Assembly: GCF_002009175.1 (NCBI RefSeq)
Contig: NZ_CP018047.1
Location: forward strand, 7,059,001-7,123,000
Reading direction: 5' to 3'
DNA length: 64,000 nucleotides
Origin: Streptomyces niveus
GTDB lineage: Bacteria > Actinomycetota > Actinomycetes > Streptomycetales > Streptomycetaceae
Part shown: positions 39,070-48,614 of the stretch, in pieces
Numbering within the stretch: the stretch's first letter is position 1
How the letters are laid out: each line of letters opens with the position of its first letter
Made by a program: the position numbers and the translations under genes
The notes under the pieces: model-generated
What the model was told of the DNA's origin: nothing
Seen by the model: only the letters and a program-made list of their open reading frames with translations
The model's database searches: none

Positions 39070-39169
39070 CGCGATCGGCCGTCCTACTCTCGGAGAGTTA
39101 GTGCAGGAACCTTTAATAAACAAGTGCATGGAAAAGCCGCCGGGGACACGGCGATTGCGGAGGATCACG

Positions 39170-39934
39170 GTGGGGACCACGCAGCTCGAAACGGTGCCGG
39201 AGCCCAAGTACTGGCACCTCAAGACCGTGCTCGGCGAGGCACTGGACTCCGACTTCGCGGTCGGTGAGGTGCTGCCCAACGAGCGCGACCTCGCCGCCCG
39301 CTTCGGCGTCGCGCGCGCGACGCTCCGCCAGGCGCTCGAACAGCTCGAACTCGAAGGCCGGCTGCAGCGCCGCCGCGGCGTGGGCACGACCGTCGCGCCG
39401 CCGCGGATGGGTGTCGACGTGTCGACCACCCAGCAGGAGTGGCCGGGCGCGGACCCGGACGCCTGGCAGCCCGTCGACTCGGTGATCGCCGCGCCGCCCG
39501 TCGCCGTGGCGAAGATGCTCGGTACGGACACGGGCGTCGAGGTCCACACGGTCCGCAGGACCCGTGTGACACACGGGCAGACCGTGGCGGCCGAGTTGCT
39601 GTACGTCCCCTCGCAGTCGGTGCCCGAGCTGCCCGCCATAGACATCCCGTCCGGCCCCGCCCGCGCGCGCAGCGTGCTGCGCGAGCTCCAGCGGCTCGGC
39701 ATGGAGGGCCAGGACCGCGCAGTGGAGCTGGGCTCGGCCCGTGTGGACGACGCCAAGGAACTCGACCGGCTGCCCGGCGCGCCCGTGCTCGTCGTCACGA
39801 CCCGCTACCTCGCCGGTGGCCGTACGGCGGCCGTCTCGGTGGCCACGTACCGCGCCGACACCTGCCGGCTCACCTTCGGTGACACGGGCGACGTCGAAAT
39901 AAGCCACCACCCGGACGAGCGCAAGGCCTCCTGA
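39170..39934 (+). CDS. GntR-family (HutC subfamily) transcriptional regulator
   Basis: The 254-residue protein has the HutC layout: winged helix (PKYWHLKTVLGEAL; NERDLAARFGVARATLRQALEQ; GRLQRRRGVGTTV) and a UTRA-like ligand domain with VHTVRRTRV, EQ-rich helices and VVTTRYLAGGRTA. This is the same length and subfamily as DasR, which binds phosphorylated amino sugars. GTG 39170 follows GGAGG at 39160-39164. A dre-like operator upstream suggests autoregulation or control by DasR. Confidence 0.9.
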   Translation: MGTTQLETVPEPKYWHLKTVLGEALDSDFAVGEVLPNERDLAARFGVARATLRQALEQLELEGRLQRRRGVGTTVAPPRMGVDVSTTQQEWPGADPDAWQPVDSVIAAPPVAVAKMLGTDTGVEVHTVRRTRVTHGQTVAAELLYVPSQSVPELPAIDIPSGPARARSVLRELQRLGMEGQDRAVELGSARVDDAKELDRLPGAPVLVVTTRYLAGGRTAAVSVATYRADTCRLTFGDTGDVEISHHPDERKAS

Positions 39935-39969
39935 CCGGGGGCGCTCACGCTTCATGGGCCCGTCGCTCG

Positions 39970-40000
39970 GGGCCGGGCGGCAGCGAGTGCCGCACGGCCC
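39970..40000. terminator. Hairpin between convergent GntR and ROK genes
   Basis: GGGCCG and CGGCCC plus GCGGCA and TGCCGC form a 13-bp stem with one mismatch and a GCGAG loop, between convergent stops at 39934 and 40041. Confidence 0.65.
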
Positions 40001-40040
40001 GCGATGGTCCGGCCAAATCCCCGAACACCGGCCGGAGGCT

Positions 40041-41198
40041 TCAGCGGCGGGCCGTCACCGTCGCGTCGACCGCGAACAGTTGTTCCTCGACATGGTCCAG
40101 CGCCAGACGCAGCGCTCCCGTGGCCACCGCCGCCTCGCCCAGCAGCGACAGCGTCACCCGGGGCGGGCGCAGACAGTAACGGGACAGCTCGTCGCGCAGT
40201 GGGTCGAGTACGCCGTCGAGGCCGGCCGCCCAGCCGCCGATGACCACCAGCTCGGGGTCGAGCGCCAGGACCAGGGCGGCCACGTCGTGGACCAGCCGCT
40301 GGATGAACCGCTCCATCGCCTGCTGCGCCCCGACGTCACCCTGCTTCGTCAGCGCGAACACGCGGGCCACCGCCCGCTCGTCGAGCGGATGCAGCGGCTC
40401 GTCCGTCGTCGACAGCAGCTTCTCCGGTGTCACCTCGCGCCCCAGCAGATGCAGCGCCCCGATCTCACCCGCCGCGCCGCCGAAGCCACGGTGCAGCCGG
40501 CCGCCGATCAGCGATCCCGCCCCCGGGCTGAGACCGGCCAGCACGAACACGATGTCGTCCGAGTCGGTCGCCGCGCCCTTCCAGTGCTCGGCCACGGCCG
40601 CCGCGTTGGCGTCGTTCTCCACCAGCACCGGACAGCGGAACGAGCGGCGCAGCCGCTCGCCGAGCGCCAGGCCCGTCCACTCGGGCAGCGCCGTACCGAG
40701 CCGCACTGTCCCGTCGGCCTCCACGATGCCGGGGCTGCCGACGCCGACGGCCCGCAGCGAACTGCGCGCCACCCCCGCGCGGCGCAGCACGTCGGAGACG
40801 ACGACCCGCACCCGGTCCAGCCGCTCGTCCGCCGACGCGGTCTCCGTGGCCTCGCGCGAACTGGCCCCGATGATCCGGCCGTCGAGACCCGACAGCAGCG
40901 CGGCGACCCGGTGCGGCCCGATCTCGATGCCCAGCAGATGCCCGGCCTCGGCCCGGAACCGGAACCTCCGCGCGGGACGGCCCTGTCTGCGGGCCTCGCC
41001 CTCGCCCGGCGCGGCCTCCATGACGAGGCCGGTCTCCATCAGCCCTTCGACGACACCCTCGACCGTGGGCCGCGACAGACCGGTGATCCGGGTCAGATCG
41101 GTGAAGGTGGGGCAGTCGGCGCCCCGCAGGGCGTGCAGCACCACCGCGGAGTTGATCCGCCGCAACAAGGAAGGGTCCCCGCCGGTCAGCCGCCCCAC
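40041..41198 (-). CDS. ROK-family transcriptional regulator without the zinc motif
   Basis: The 385-residue protein has an N-terminal winged helix (LHALRGADCPTFTDLTRITG; recognition SRPTVEGVVEGLM) and a ROK sugar-kinase fold with LLGIEIGPHRVAALLSGLDG, ENDANAAAVAEHW and GAGSLIGGRLHRGFGGAAGE. The usual zinc site (GHx-CxCGxxGCxE) after GEIG is replaced by ALHLLGREVTPEKLL without His/Cys, so it is likely a pure sensor rather than a kinase. GTG 41198 has GGAGG seven bases upstream. Sugar-responsive control is inferred. Confidence 0.9.
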   Translation of the reverse strand: MGRLTGGDPSLLRRINSAVVLHALRGADCPTFTDLTRITGLSRPTVEGVVEGLMETGLVMEAAPGEGEARRQGRPARRFRFRAEAGHLLGIEIGPHRVAALLSGLDGRIIGASSREATETASADERLDRVRVVVSDVLRRAGVARSSLRAVGVGSPGIVEADGTVRLGTALPEWTGLALGERLRRSFRCPVLVENDANAAAVAEHWKGAATDSDDIVFVLAGLSPGAGSLIGGRLHRGFGGAAGEIGALHLLGREVTPEKLLSTTDEPLHPLDERAVARVFALTKQGDVGAQQAMERFIQRLVHDVAALVLALDPELVVIGGWAAGLDGVLDPLRDELSRYCLRPPRVTLSLLGEAAVATGALRLALDHVEEQLFAVDATVTARR

Positions 41199-41385
41199 GG
41201 TATGTCCTCCAAGCTCGTGCGCGTGTCTGCCGGATGGTACTCGGTGGTCGCCGAGGCGGCTAACGGCCGACGACTCGGGGACCCGGCGGTGGCTGATTGC
41301 TCCCGATGACGGCCGGAAGCCACCGGTCGGCCGGGGCACTTCTGACGGCCTGCCAATTGTCAGTGCCGGGCGCTTTACTGGACCC

Positions 41386-41823
41386 ATGAGCACCGCACGG
41401 CACGTCGCCACCATCGATCTGCTGTGTGCCCGGTCCTTCCCCACCGAGCTCGCCGCGTCCGAGGTGGGGAAGAGCGGACCGGGCTACCACCTGGCGGAGC
41501 TGGCGAGCGGCGAGAGCTTCTGGGAGGACGACGGGACGTGCCGCGCGCAGGACGCGGAGCAGTACGAGGCCGAGTGCGCCGCGCTCGCCTCGGTGCTGGC
41601 GGCGCGCTGGGGGGAGCCGCAGCTCGTCAGCCTCTGGAGCACGCGCGTGCGCGCCGGCGAGGGCGAGGAGATATCGGAGCCCTGGCGCGAACTGTCGTAC
41701 GGCGTGGGCCACGCGCACCTGTGGCGCACCGAAGGCCGCTGGGTCGCGGTCGGCGTGTCCCACCAGGGCGAGGAACACCCGTTCCAACTCCTCGCGGCCG
41801 TCACGGAGATCGACCCGCCGTAG
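41386..41823 (+). CDS. Conserved hypothetical protein of 145 residues
   Basis: The soluble, acidic 145-residue protein (TELAASEVGKSGPGYHLAEL near the N-terminus) has no motif that I recognise. Trp residues are frequent in its second half (PWRELSYGVGHAHLWRTEGR), suggesting a compact alpha/beta fold. TTTACT ends six bases before the ATG with no Shine-Dalgarno. It is convergent with mug (9-bp gap) and divergent from the ROK gene. The longer open frame upstream runs antisense to the ROK gene and was not used. Confidence 0.7.
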   Translation: MSTARHVATIDLLCARSFPTELAASEVGKSGPGYHLAELASGESFWEDDGTCRAQDAEQYEAECAALASVLAARWGEPQLVSLWSTRVRAGEGEEISEPWRELSYGVGHAHLWRTEGRWVAVGVSHQGEEHPFQLLAAVTEIDPP

Positions 41824-41832
41824 GCACAGGCC

Positions 41833-42387
41833 CTAAGACGCGGTCCTGTCCGGCATCTCCGCCGCCACGCGCAGTCGGCCGAACTCCTCCGCCATCGTCT
41901 CCGCCGTCCAGTGCGCGTTCAGACCGCTCGGGTTGGGCAGTGCCCAGATGCGGGTGGCGCCTATCGTCTGCTTCTGCGGGCCGATCGCCGCCGACCGGTC
42001 GTCGAACGCCGTGCGGTACGCGGTGATGCCGACGACCGCCAGCCAGCGCGGCCGCAGCCGCTCCACCTTCGCCACCAGGATCCGGCCGCCCTCCCGGAAC
42101 TCCTCGTCGCTCAGCTCGTCGGCCCGTGCCGTCGCCCGTGCCACGACGTTGGTGATGCCGAGGCCGTACGCCGGCAACTCGCCCTGCTCGGACGGCGCGA
42201 GCTGGCGCGGGGTGAAGCCCGAGAGCCGCAGCACCGGCCAGAAACGGTTACCCGGCCGGGCGAAGTGGTGGCCCGTCGCCGCCGACATCAGACCGGGGTT
42301 GATCCCGCAGAAGAGCACGCCCAGATCCGCCGCGACCACGTCGGGAATGACGCGGTCGCGGGCGGCGGCCAGCTCCTCGGGCTTCAC
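41833..42387 (-). CDS. mug: G/U mismatch-specific DNA glycosylase (Mug)
   Basis: The 184-residue protein has the UDG family 2 motifs GVLFCGINPGLMSAATGHHF (motif 1 with the catalytic Asn in GINPG) and LPNPSGLNAHW (motif 2). Mug removes uracil or thymine mispaired with G and etheno-C lesions, which is relevant in a high-GC genome subject to cytosine deamination. Translation starts at a GTG. It is 10 bases downstream of purB on the same strand, so the two may be cotranscribed. Confidence 0.93.
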   Translation of the reverse strand: MKPEELAAARDRVIPDVVAADLGVLFCGINPGLMSAATGHHFARPGNRFWPVLRLSGFTPRQLAPSEQGELPAYGLGITNVVARATARADELSDEEFREGGRILVAKVERLRPRWLAVVGITAYRTAFDDRSAAIGPQKQTIGATRIWALPNPSGLNAHWTAETMAEEFGRLRVAAEMPDRTAS

Positions 42388-42397
42388 CTCGCCGGTT

Positions 42398-43840
42398 TCA
42401 GAGGATCGACCCGGGCGTGTATCCGGCGGCCACGGGGTGCCGCTTCACGATCTCCTCGATCCGGGCGAGCACGGCGGCCACCTGGTCGCCGGCCGCACCC
42501 GTGAACGACAGCTTGTCGGCCATCAGCCCGTCCAACTGCGCCCGGTCCAGCGGCATCCGCTCGTCGGCCGCGAGCTTGTCCAGCAGTTCGTTGCGCTCCG
42601 CGCCACGCTCGCGCATCGCGAGCGCCGACGCGACGGCGTGCTCCTTGATGACCTCGTGCGCGGCCTCCCGGCCGACCCCCGCGCGTACGGCGGCCATCAG
42701 GACCTTCGTCGTCGCCAGGAACGGCAGGTAGCGGTCCAGCTCGCGGGCCACGACCGCCGGGAACGCGCCGAACTCGTCGAGGACCGTCAGGAACGTCTCC
42801 AGCAGCCCGTCGAAGGCGAAGAACGCGTCCGGCAGCGCCACCCGGCGGACGACGGAGCACGACACGTCGCCCTCGTTCCACTGGTCACCGGCCAGCTCGC
42901 CCGTCATCGACGCGTAGCCGCGCAGAATCACCATCAGCCCGTTGACGCGCTCGCAGGAGCGGGTGTTCATCTTGTGCGGCATCGCCGACGAACCGACCTG
43001 GCCCGGCTTGAAGCCCTCGGTGACCAGCTCGTGCCCGGCCATCAGCCGGATCGTCTTCGCCACCGAGGAGGGACCGGCGGCGAGCTGCACCAGCGCGGTC
43101 ACCACGTCGTAGTCCAGCGAACGCGGATACACCTGGCCGACCGAGGTGAAGGCGTGTCCGAAGCCCAGATGTCCGGCGATCCGGGACTCCAGTTCCGCGA
43201 GCTTCGCCGCGTCACCGCCGAGCAGGTCGAGCATGTCCTGCGCCGTACCGACCGGGCCCTTGATCCCGCGCAGCGGGTAGCGGGCGAGCAGGTCCTCGAG
43301 GCGGCCGTAGGCGACCAGCAGCTCGTCGGCCGCCGTCGCGAAGCGCTTGCCGAGGGTGGTCGCCTGCGCGGCGACATTGTGCGAGCGGCCCGCCATGACC
43401 AGCTCCGCGTACTCCCCGGAGAGCTTCCCCAGGCGCGCGAGCACCGCCACCGTACGGTCACGCATCAGCTCCAGCGAGAGCCGGACCTGCAACTGCTCGA
43501 CGTTCTCCGTCAGATCCCGCGACGTCATGCCCTTGTGGACCTGCTCATGACCGGCGAGCGCGTTGAACTCCTCGATACGCGCCTTCACGTCGTGGCGCGT
43601 GACCTTCTCGCGCTCGGCGATCGACGCCAGATCGACCTGGTCGAGCACCCGCTCGTAGTCGGCGAGGGCGGACTCGGGCACCTCGATACCGAGATCCCGC
43701 TGGGCCCGAAGCACGGCGAGCCACAGCTGCCGCTCCAGCCTCACCTTCTGCTCGGGGGACCAGAGCACGGCGAGCTCCGCCGAGGCGTAGCGGCCGGCGA
43801 GGACGTTGGGGATACGGGGCTTCACAGACGCAGCAGTCAC
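42398..43840 (-). CDS. purB: Adenylosuccinate lyase
   Basis: The 480-residue protein has the fumarase/ASL superfamily signature GSSAMPHKMNTRSCERVNGL with the catalytic Ser loop, and the conserved KGMTSRDLTENVEQLQ. It acts twice in purine synthesis, splitting SAICAR and adenylosuccinate with release of fumarate. The GTG start at 43840 is preceded, eight bases upstream on the minus strand, by TAGAAT (43849-43854), a strong -10, with no Shine-Dalgarno. Confidence 0.96.
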   Translation of the reverse strand: MTAASVKPRIPNVLAGRYASAELAVLWSPEQKVRLERQLWLAVLRAQRDLGIEVPESALADYERVLDQVDLASIAEREKVTRHDVKARIEEFNALAGHEQVHKGMTSRDLTENVEQLQVRLSLELMRDRTVAVLARLGKLSGEYAELVMAGRSHNVAAQATTLGKRFATAADELLVAYGRLEDLLARYPLRGIKGPVGTAQDMLDLLGGDAAKLAELESRIAGHLGFGHAFTSVGQVYPRSLDYDVVTALVQLAAGPSSVAKTIRLMAGHELVTEGFKPGQVGSSAMPHKMNTRSCERVNGLMVILRGYASMTGELAGDQWNEGDVSCSVVRRVALPDAFFAFDGLLETFLTVLDEFGAFPAVVARELDRYLPFLATTKVLMAAVRAGVGREAAHEVIKEHAVASALAMRERGAERNELLDKLAADERMPLDRAQLDGLMADKLSFTGAAGDQVAAVLARIEEIVKRHPVAAGYTPGSIL

Positions 43841-43957
43841 GTAGGCGGATTCTACGTGGCCGTTCCCGCTGGTCCGAGCCGCGCCCTCGTGCGTACGGGA
43901 CGCGGCGGGGTCCGCGAGACGGGTCCCGCGACGGCCCGGCCCCGCGACCGCCGGACC

Positions 43958-44764
43958 CTACGCCCGCTCGTGCCGGACGCCCGCGTCACCGGGCAGCGGC
44001 TCGTACGGCAGCAGCTCCGGCCGCTTCGGCGGTCTGCCGTCGCCCGACGAGCGGCCCGTCAGCCGGCGGCCGATCCACGGCCCCAGATGCTGCCGAGCGA
44101 ACCTGGCGTCCCCGGTGCGCCGCATCAGCCAGCCCGTGGGCAGCGCGGGAGCCAGCTCCGCGCGCCAGTCGTCCGCCGGCTCCAGGCCCAGGGCCTGCCA
44201 CACGGCCTCGGCGACCCTGCGGTGGCCGTCGGCGGTCAGATGCAGCCGGTCCGCGTCCCACATGCGCTGTTCGCCCAGGACCCGGGCCCCGTACAGGTCG
44301 ACCACCACCGCGTTGTGCCGCGCGGCCAGCTCGTCGATGAACGTGAAGAGACTCTCCCAGCGCGACTTGAAACGTTCCGTCACCGGACCCCGGCGCACGG
44401 GGCTGTGCATCAGTACCAGCCGTCCGCAGGCCGGTGCCAGCCGCTCGACCGACTCCTCCAGCTTCCCGAGGACCAGACCCGGGTCGTACTTGGGCCGCAG
44501 GGTGTCGTTCAGCCCGCCGACCAGCGTCACCACGTCCGCGCGCATCGCGGCGGCCGCGTCCACCTGCTCGTCGAGGATCTGGCCGATGAGCTTGCCGCGT
44601 ACGGCGAGATTCGCGTAGCGGAAACCGGGTGTACGGGCGGCGAGACGGGCCGCCAGCAGATCCGCCCAGCCCCGGTACGACCCGTCCGGCTGGAGGTCCG
44701 ACATGCCCTCGGTGAACGAGTCCCCGAGTGCGACCAGGCTGGTGTACGTGGCGTTCTTCTCCAT
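43958..44764 (-). CDS. SGNH/GDSL-family hydrolase
   Basis: The 268-residue protein has all four SGNH blocks: LVALGDSFTEGMSD (nucleophile Ser), the Gly around NLAVRGK, VGGLNDTLRP (Asn) and DRLHLTADGHRRVA (Asp/His). It should be an esterase or lipase-like acyl hydrolase. No signal peptide is seen, so it is likely cytoplasmic. The C-terminal 45 residues are basic and proline-rich. TACGAT lies nine bases before the ATG. Confidence 0.9.
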   Translation of the reverse strand: MEKNATYTSLVALGDSFTEGMSDLQPDGSYRGWADLLAARLAARTPGFRYANLAVRGKLIGQILDEQVDAAAAMRADVVTLVGGLNDTLRPKYDPGLVLGKLEESVERLAPACGRLVLMHSPVRRGPVTERFKSRWESLFTFIDELAARHNAVVVDLYGARVLGEQRMWDADRLHLTADGHRRVAEAVWQALGLEPADDWRAELAPALPTGWLMRRTGDARFARQHLGPWIGRRLTGRSSGDGRPPKRPELLPYEPLPGDAGVRHERA

Positions 44765-44810
44765 GGCCGAGCGATCGTATCGCGCGCCCCGCGCCGTCCC
44801 GGACGGGGCC

Positions 44811-45833
44811 TCAGGTCCCCTGCGAATGCCTCCCGACCAGCTCACGCAGTACGTCCTCCATGGTCACCAGACCCTCCAGCCTGCCGTCCTCGTCCTGCAC
44901 GGCGGCCAGATGCGTACGGCTGCGGCGCATCGCCGTCAGCACGTCGTCGAGCGGGGTGTCCGCCCGCACCTGGGCGATCGCCCGCATCCCGGAGACCGGC
45001 AGCGGCTCGTCGCGCGGCATCGCGTCCAGGGCGTCCTTGACATGGAGGTAGCCGAGGATCCGCCGGGACTCGTCCACGACCGGGAAACGGGAGAATCCGG
45101 TCTCGGCCGCCAGCGCCTCCAGCTCGACGGGTGTGATGCCCACCCGCGCCGTCACGACCTGGTCCAGCGGCATGACCACGTCCCGTACGGGCCTGCGCCC
45201 CAGCTCCAGCGCGTCGTGCAGCCGTTCGGCGGCGCGGTCGTCGAGGAGCCCGGCGTCACCGGCGTCGGTGACCATCCGGGACAGTTCGGCGTCGGAGAAC
45301 GTGGCCGACACCTCGTCCCTGGTCTCGACGCGCAGGAGCTTCAGCAGCACATTGGCGAACGCGTTGACCGTGAAGATCACCGGACGCAGCGCACGGGCCA
45401 GCCCCACCAGCGCCGGGCCGAGGATCAGCGCCGTACGCACCGGCTCGGCGAGCGCGATGTTCTTGGGCACCATCTCGCCGAGCAGCATGTGCAGATACGT
45501 CGCCAGGGCGAGCGCGATGACGAACGAGATCGGGTGCACCACCCCGTGCGGCACCCCCACCGCGTTGAAGACCGGCTCCAGCAGATGGGCGATGGCCGGC
45601 TCGGCGACGATGCCGAGCACCAGTGTGCAGAGCGTGATGCCGAGCTGGGCGGCGGCGAGCATCGCCGACACGTGCCGCAGGCCCCACAGGACGCTGCGCG
45701 CGCGCCGGTCGCCCTCCTCGGCGGCGGGCTCGATCTGGCTGCGGCGCACCGAGATCAGGGCGAACTCCGCCCCGACGAAGAAGGCGTTCACGACCAGCGT
45801 CAGCAGTCCGACGAGCAGCTGGATCACGGTCAT
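44811..45833 (-). CDS. CorC/DUF21-CBS (hemolysin-type, CNNM-like) membrane protein, shorter copy
   Basis: The 340-residue protein has a DUF21 membrane domain (LLTLVVNAFFVGAEFALISV; GEMVPKNIAL) and a CBS pair (PLDQVVTARVGITPVELEAL; VRADTPLDDVLTAMRRSRTH). CNNM/CorC proteins are linked to Mg2+/Co2+ efflux. Unlike the upstream copy it lacks the C-terminal CorC_HlyC domain. Its ATG overlaps the stop of the upstream paralogue by 4 nt, implying a stoichiometric pair. Confidence 0.9.
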   Translation of the reverse strand: MTVIQLLVGLLTLVVNAFFVGAEFALISVRRSQIEPAAEEGDRRARSVLWGLRHVSAMLAAAQLGITLCTLVLGIVAEPAIAHLLEPVFNAVGVPHGVVHPISFVIALALATYLHMLLGEMVPKNIALAEPVRTALILGPALVGLARALRPVIFTVNAFANVLLKLLRVETRDEVSATFSDAELSRMVTDAGDAGLLDDRAAERLHDALELGRRPVRDVVMPLDQVVTARVGITPVELEALAAETGFSRFPVVDESRRILGYLHVKDALDAMPRDEPLPVSGMRAIAQVRADTPLDDVLTAMRRSRTHLAAVQDEDGRLEGLVTMEDVLRELVGRHSQGT

Positions 45834-47188
45834 CGTCCCGCCCCCCTGCCGTGGCCGTCGTCCTCTTCGTCCTCGGCGGGCGCCGGAAGGGGCGCGTGCA
45901 GCAGTACGCGGGCGGCCCGCCGCCCCGAGGCGTCGACCACGTCGAGGCGCCAGCCGCCGAGTTCGACCCGGTCGCCCTCGACGGGGATCCGCCCGAGTTC
46001 GGTGGCGACGAGACCGGCCAGCGTCTCGTACGGCCCCTCGGGCACCCGCATCCCGATGTCCCACAGCTGGTCGAAGCGCGCGGCGCCGTCGGCCGACCAC
46101 AGGTCGCGCCCGTCGGCGTCCTCACCGGCGCGGGCCAGGTCGGACGTCTCGTGCGGGTCGTGCTCGTCACGTACCTCGCCGACGACCTCCTCGACGATGT
46201 CCTCCAGCGTCACGACGCCCGCGGTCCCGCCGTACTCGTCGATCACGACCGCCATGGTGCGGTTGCCGGAGAGCCGGTCCAGCAGCCGGTCCACGGTCAG
46301 CGACTCCGGTACGAGCAGGGGGTCGCGCATCAGGTCGGACACCGTCGTGCGGGCGCGCCGCTCGTCGGGGACCGCCAGCACGTCCTTGATGTGGGCGACG
46401 CCGACGACGGTGTCGAGACTGTCGTGGTAGACGGGGAAGCGGGAGAGCCCGGTGGCGCGCGTGGCGTTGGCGACGTCCTCGGCCGTGGCCCGTACGTCGA
46501 GCGCGGTGACCTGTACGCGCGGCGTCATCACGTTCTCCGCGGTCAGCTCCGCGAGATTGAGGGTCCGTACGAAGAGTTCGGCGGTGTCCGCCTCCAGCGC
46601 GCCCTCCTTGGCGGAGTGCCGGGCGAGCGCGACCAGCTCCTGCGGACTGCGGGCCGAGGCCAGCTCCTCGGCGGGCTCCAGGCCCAGCCGCCGCACCAGA
46701 CGGTTCGCCGTGTTGTTGAGGTGGCTGATGAAGGGCCGGAAGGCGCCGGTGAACACCCGCTGGGGTGTGGCGACGACCTTGGCGACCGCCAGCGGGGTGG
46801 AGATGGCCCAGTTCTTGGGGACCAGCTCGCCGACCACCATCAGCACGATCGTCGACAGGGCCGTACCGATGACCAGCGCCAGCGACGACGCGACGGACGG
46901 CGAGAAGCCGATCGCCTCGACCGGGCCGCGGATCAGCTTCGCCACCGAGGGCTCGGCGAGCATACCGACGACCAGATTGGTCACCGTGATGCCCAACTGG
47001 GCCCCGGAGAGCTGGAAGGTGAGGCTGCGTACGGCCTTCATGGCGCTCGCCGCGCCACGCTCACCGTTCTCGACCGCCTGTTCGAGGTCGCTGCGTTCCA
47101 CCGTGGTCAGGGAGAACTCGGCGGCGACGAAGGCTCCACAGGCCAGCGCGAGCAGTACGGCCACCAGGAGCAGGAGCACTTCGGTCAT
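45830..47188 (-). CDS. CorC/DUF21-CBS (hemolysin-type, CNNM-like) membrane protein, longer copy
   Basis: The 452-residue protein has the DUF21 domain with about four helices (VLLALACGAFVAAEFSLTTV; GELVPKNWAIS), two CBS domains (VTALDVRATAEDVANATRAT; ESLTVDRLLDRLSGNRTMAV) and a C-terminal CorC_HlyC domain (LGRIPVEGDRVELGGWRLDV). It is probably a cation efflux or transport-regulating protein, acting together with the overlapping shorter paralogue. An AGGTG-type site precedes the ATG. Confidence 0.92.
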   Translation of the reverse strand: MTEVLLLLVAVLLALACGAFVAAEFSLTTVERSDLEQAVENGERGAASAMKAVRSLTFQLSGAQLGITVTNLVVGMLAEPSVAKLIRGPVEAIGFSPSVASSLALVIGTALSTIVLMVVGELVPKNWAISTPLAVAKVVATPQRVFTGAFRPFISHLNNTANRLVRRLGLEPAEELASARSPQELVALARHSAKEGALEADTAELFVRTLNLAELTAENVMTPRVQVTALDVRATAEDVANATRATGLSRFPVYHDSLDTVVGVAHIKDVLAVPDERRARTTVSDLMRDPLLVPESLTVDRLLDRLSGNRTMAVVIDEYGGTAGVVTLEDIVEEVVGEVRDEHDPHETSDLARAGEDADGRDLWSADGAARFDQLWDIGMRVPEGPYETLAGLVATELGRIPVEGDRVELGGWRLDVVDASGRRAARVLLHAPLPAPAEDEEDDGHGRGAGR

Positions 47189-47327
47189 CGGTTCACCTCC
47201 GTCCCATGATCGGTCAGGGGCCGGTGGGCGGCGCGATATCCGCCGCTGTCGGTGAAGACGTCTGTGTCATGTCCTGAGCGAACGGCACAGCATAGTGCCG
47301 CGATCAGAACCGCCGACGGGCACCGGC

Positions 47328-47966
47328 CTACTCCTTGTGCCCCGTCGCCGCGACAGTGACGCCGAGTCCGATCATCGCGAACCCGCCGGCCCCGCCGACC
47401 ATGGCGAGCCGGCGCGGCGAGCGGACGAACCAGCCCCGCGCCGTGGCCGCGGCCAGCCCCCACACGCTGTCGCACACCACCGCGATGACGTTGAAGACCA
47501 GGCCGAGCAGGAGCATCTGGACCGTGACGTGTCCCTGGCCCGGGTCGACGAACTGGGGGAGCACGGCGGCGAAGAAGACGATGGTCTTGGGGTTGGCCAC
47601 ACCGACGGCGAACCCTTCCCAGAAGGTGCGCAGATCGCTCCGCGCGGGAGTGTCCCCGCCGAACGACGCGTGCAGCGAACCACGCTGACGTATCGCCTTG
47701 ATTCCCAGGTGGATCAGATACGCGGCGCCCACCAGCTTGAGCGCCGTGAACGCGACGACGGAACGTTCGACGACGGCCCCGACCCCGAAGGCCACGCCCA
47801 CGACGAGTACGTAGCCGCCCAGCGTGTTCCCCGCGACCGTGGTCAGCGCGGCGCGGCGCCCCTGCGAGAGTGCCCGTCCCACCACGAAGAGCACGCTGGG
47901 ACCGGGAATGACGATCAGCAGGAGGGACATGGCCGCGAAGGCGAGGAGGCGGTCGGCGGTGAGCAT
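47328..47966 (-). CDS. LysE-family exporter
   Basis: The 212-residue protein has six transmembrane helices and the LysE/RhtB signature (IPGPSVLFVVGRALSQGRRA near the N-terminus; FWEGFAVGVANPKTIVFFAA). It exports an amino acid or derivative. It is a single gene; the 139-bp gap to the CorC pair contains no clear further element. Confidence 0.92.
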   Translation of the reverse strand: MLTADRLLAFAAMSLLLIVIPGPSVLFVVGRALSQGRRAALTTVAGNTLGGYVLVVGVAFGVGAVVERSVVAFTALKLVGAAYLIHLGIKAIRQRGSLHASFGGDTPARSDLRTFWEGFAVGVANPKTIVFFAAVLPQFVDPGQGHVTVQMLLLGLVFNVIAVVCDSVWGLAAATARGWFVRSPRRLAMVGGAGGFAMIGLGVTVAATGHKE

Positions 47967-48027
47967 GGCGCGGATGGTAGGTGTGCCGCCCCGCCCGCTG
48001 CCACCCGTTTTCCGGCCCAGGGGCCGG

Positions 48028-48498
48028 TCAGCCGGCGAGCGGTTTCACCCAGCGCCGCCACTGCTCCTGGGGGCCGTAACCGGATGCCTCCCACGCCCGG
48101 TGCGCGAGTGCGTTGCGGTCGAGCACCATCGCGTCGGCCCGCCGTCCGCCCAGCGCGGCGAAGCGCTCCTCGGCGGCGTTGAGCAGCGCTGCCCCGATGC
48201 CGCGGCGCCGCCGGTCCGGATGGACGGCGAGCCGGTAGAGATGGCAGCGCCACCCGTCGAAGCCGGCGATCACGGTGCCGCACAGCTCCCCCACCCGCTC
48301 CCCGCCGCGCTCGGCGACGATCAGCGCGCCCGGATCGCGGGCCACCAGCCGTTCGACCCCTTCGCGGTCGTCGCTGATGCTGGTGCCCTCGGCCGCGATC
48401 TTCCAGAAGGCCAGCACGTCGTCGAGATCGGCCCGCGTCGCGGCCCGGATCCGCAGCTCGCCGTCCGTGCCGGGCCCGTACGTCATGGCTTCGTCCAT
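48028..48498 (-). CDS. GNAT-family N-acetyltransferase
   Basis: The 156-residue protein is a single GNAT domain: LRIRAATRADLDDVLAFW, the acetyl-CoA loop VHPDRRRRGIGAALLNAAEE and the C-terminal ALAHRAWEASGYGP. The substrate is unknown. Starts at 48498 and 48486 are both possible; neither has a clear ribosome-binding site. It is divergent from the ribbon-helix-helix gene. Confidence 0.88.
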   Translation of the reverse strand: MDEAMTYGPGTDGELRIRAATRADLDDVLAFWKIAAEGTSISDDREGVERLVARDPGALIVAERGGERVGELCGTVIAGFDGWRCHLYRLAVHPDRRRRGIGAALLNAAEERFAALGGRRADAMVLDRNALAHRAWEASGYGPQEQWRRWVKPLAG

Positions 48499-48614
48499 GA
48501 CGCGATCCCAGCACCGCGCCACCCGCGCCGTCGAACGGATTCCGCGATGTGGTCGGGCCCCGGCCCCGGCCCCGGCCCCGCACCCACACCCCGCCCGCGC
48601 CGCCGACCGCCCAC

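Noticed and set aside
41933..45040. 1035-codon + strand frame antisense to mug, purB and the SGNH gene
   Set aside because: His/Arg/Gln-rich composition typical of antisense reading in high-GC DNA; no motif.
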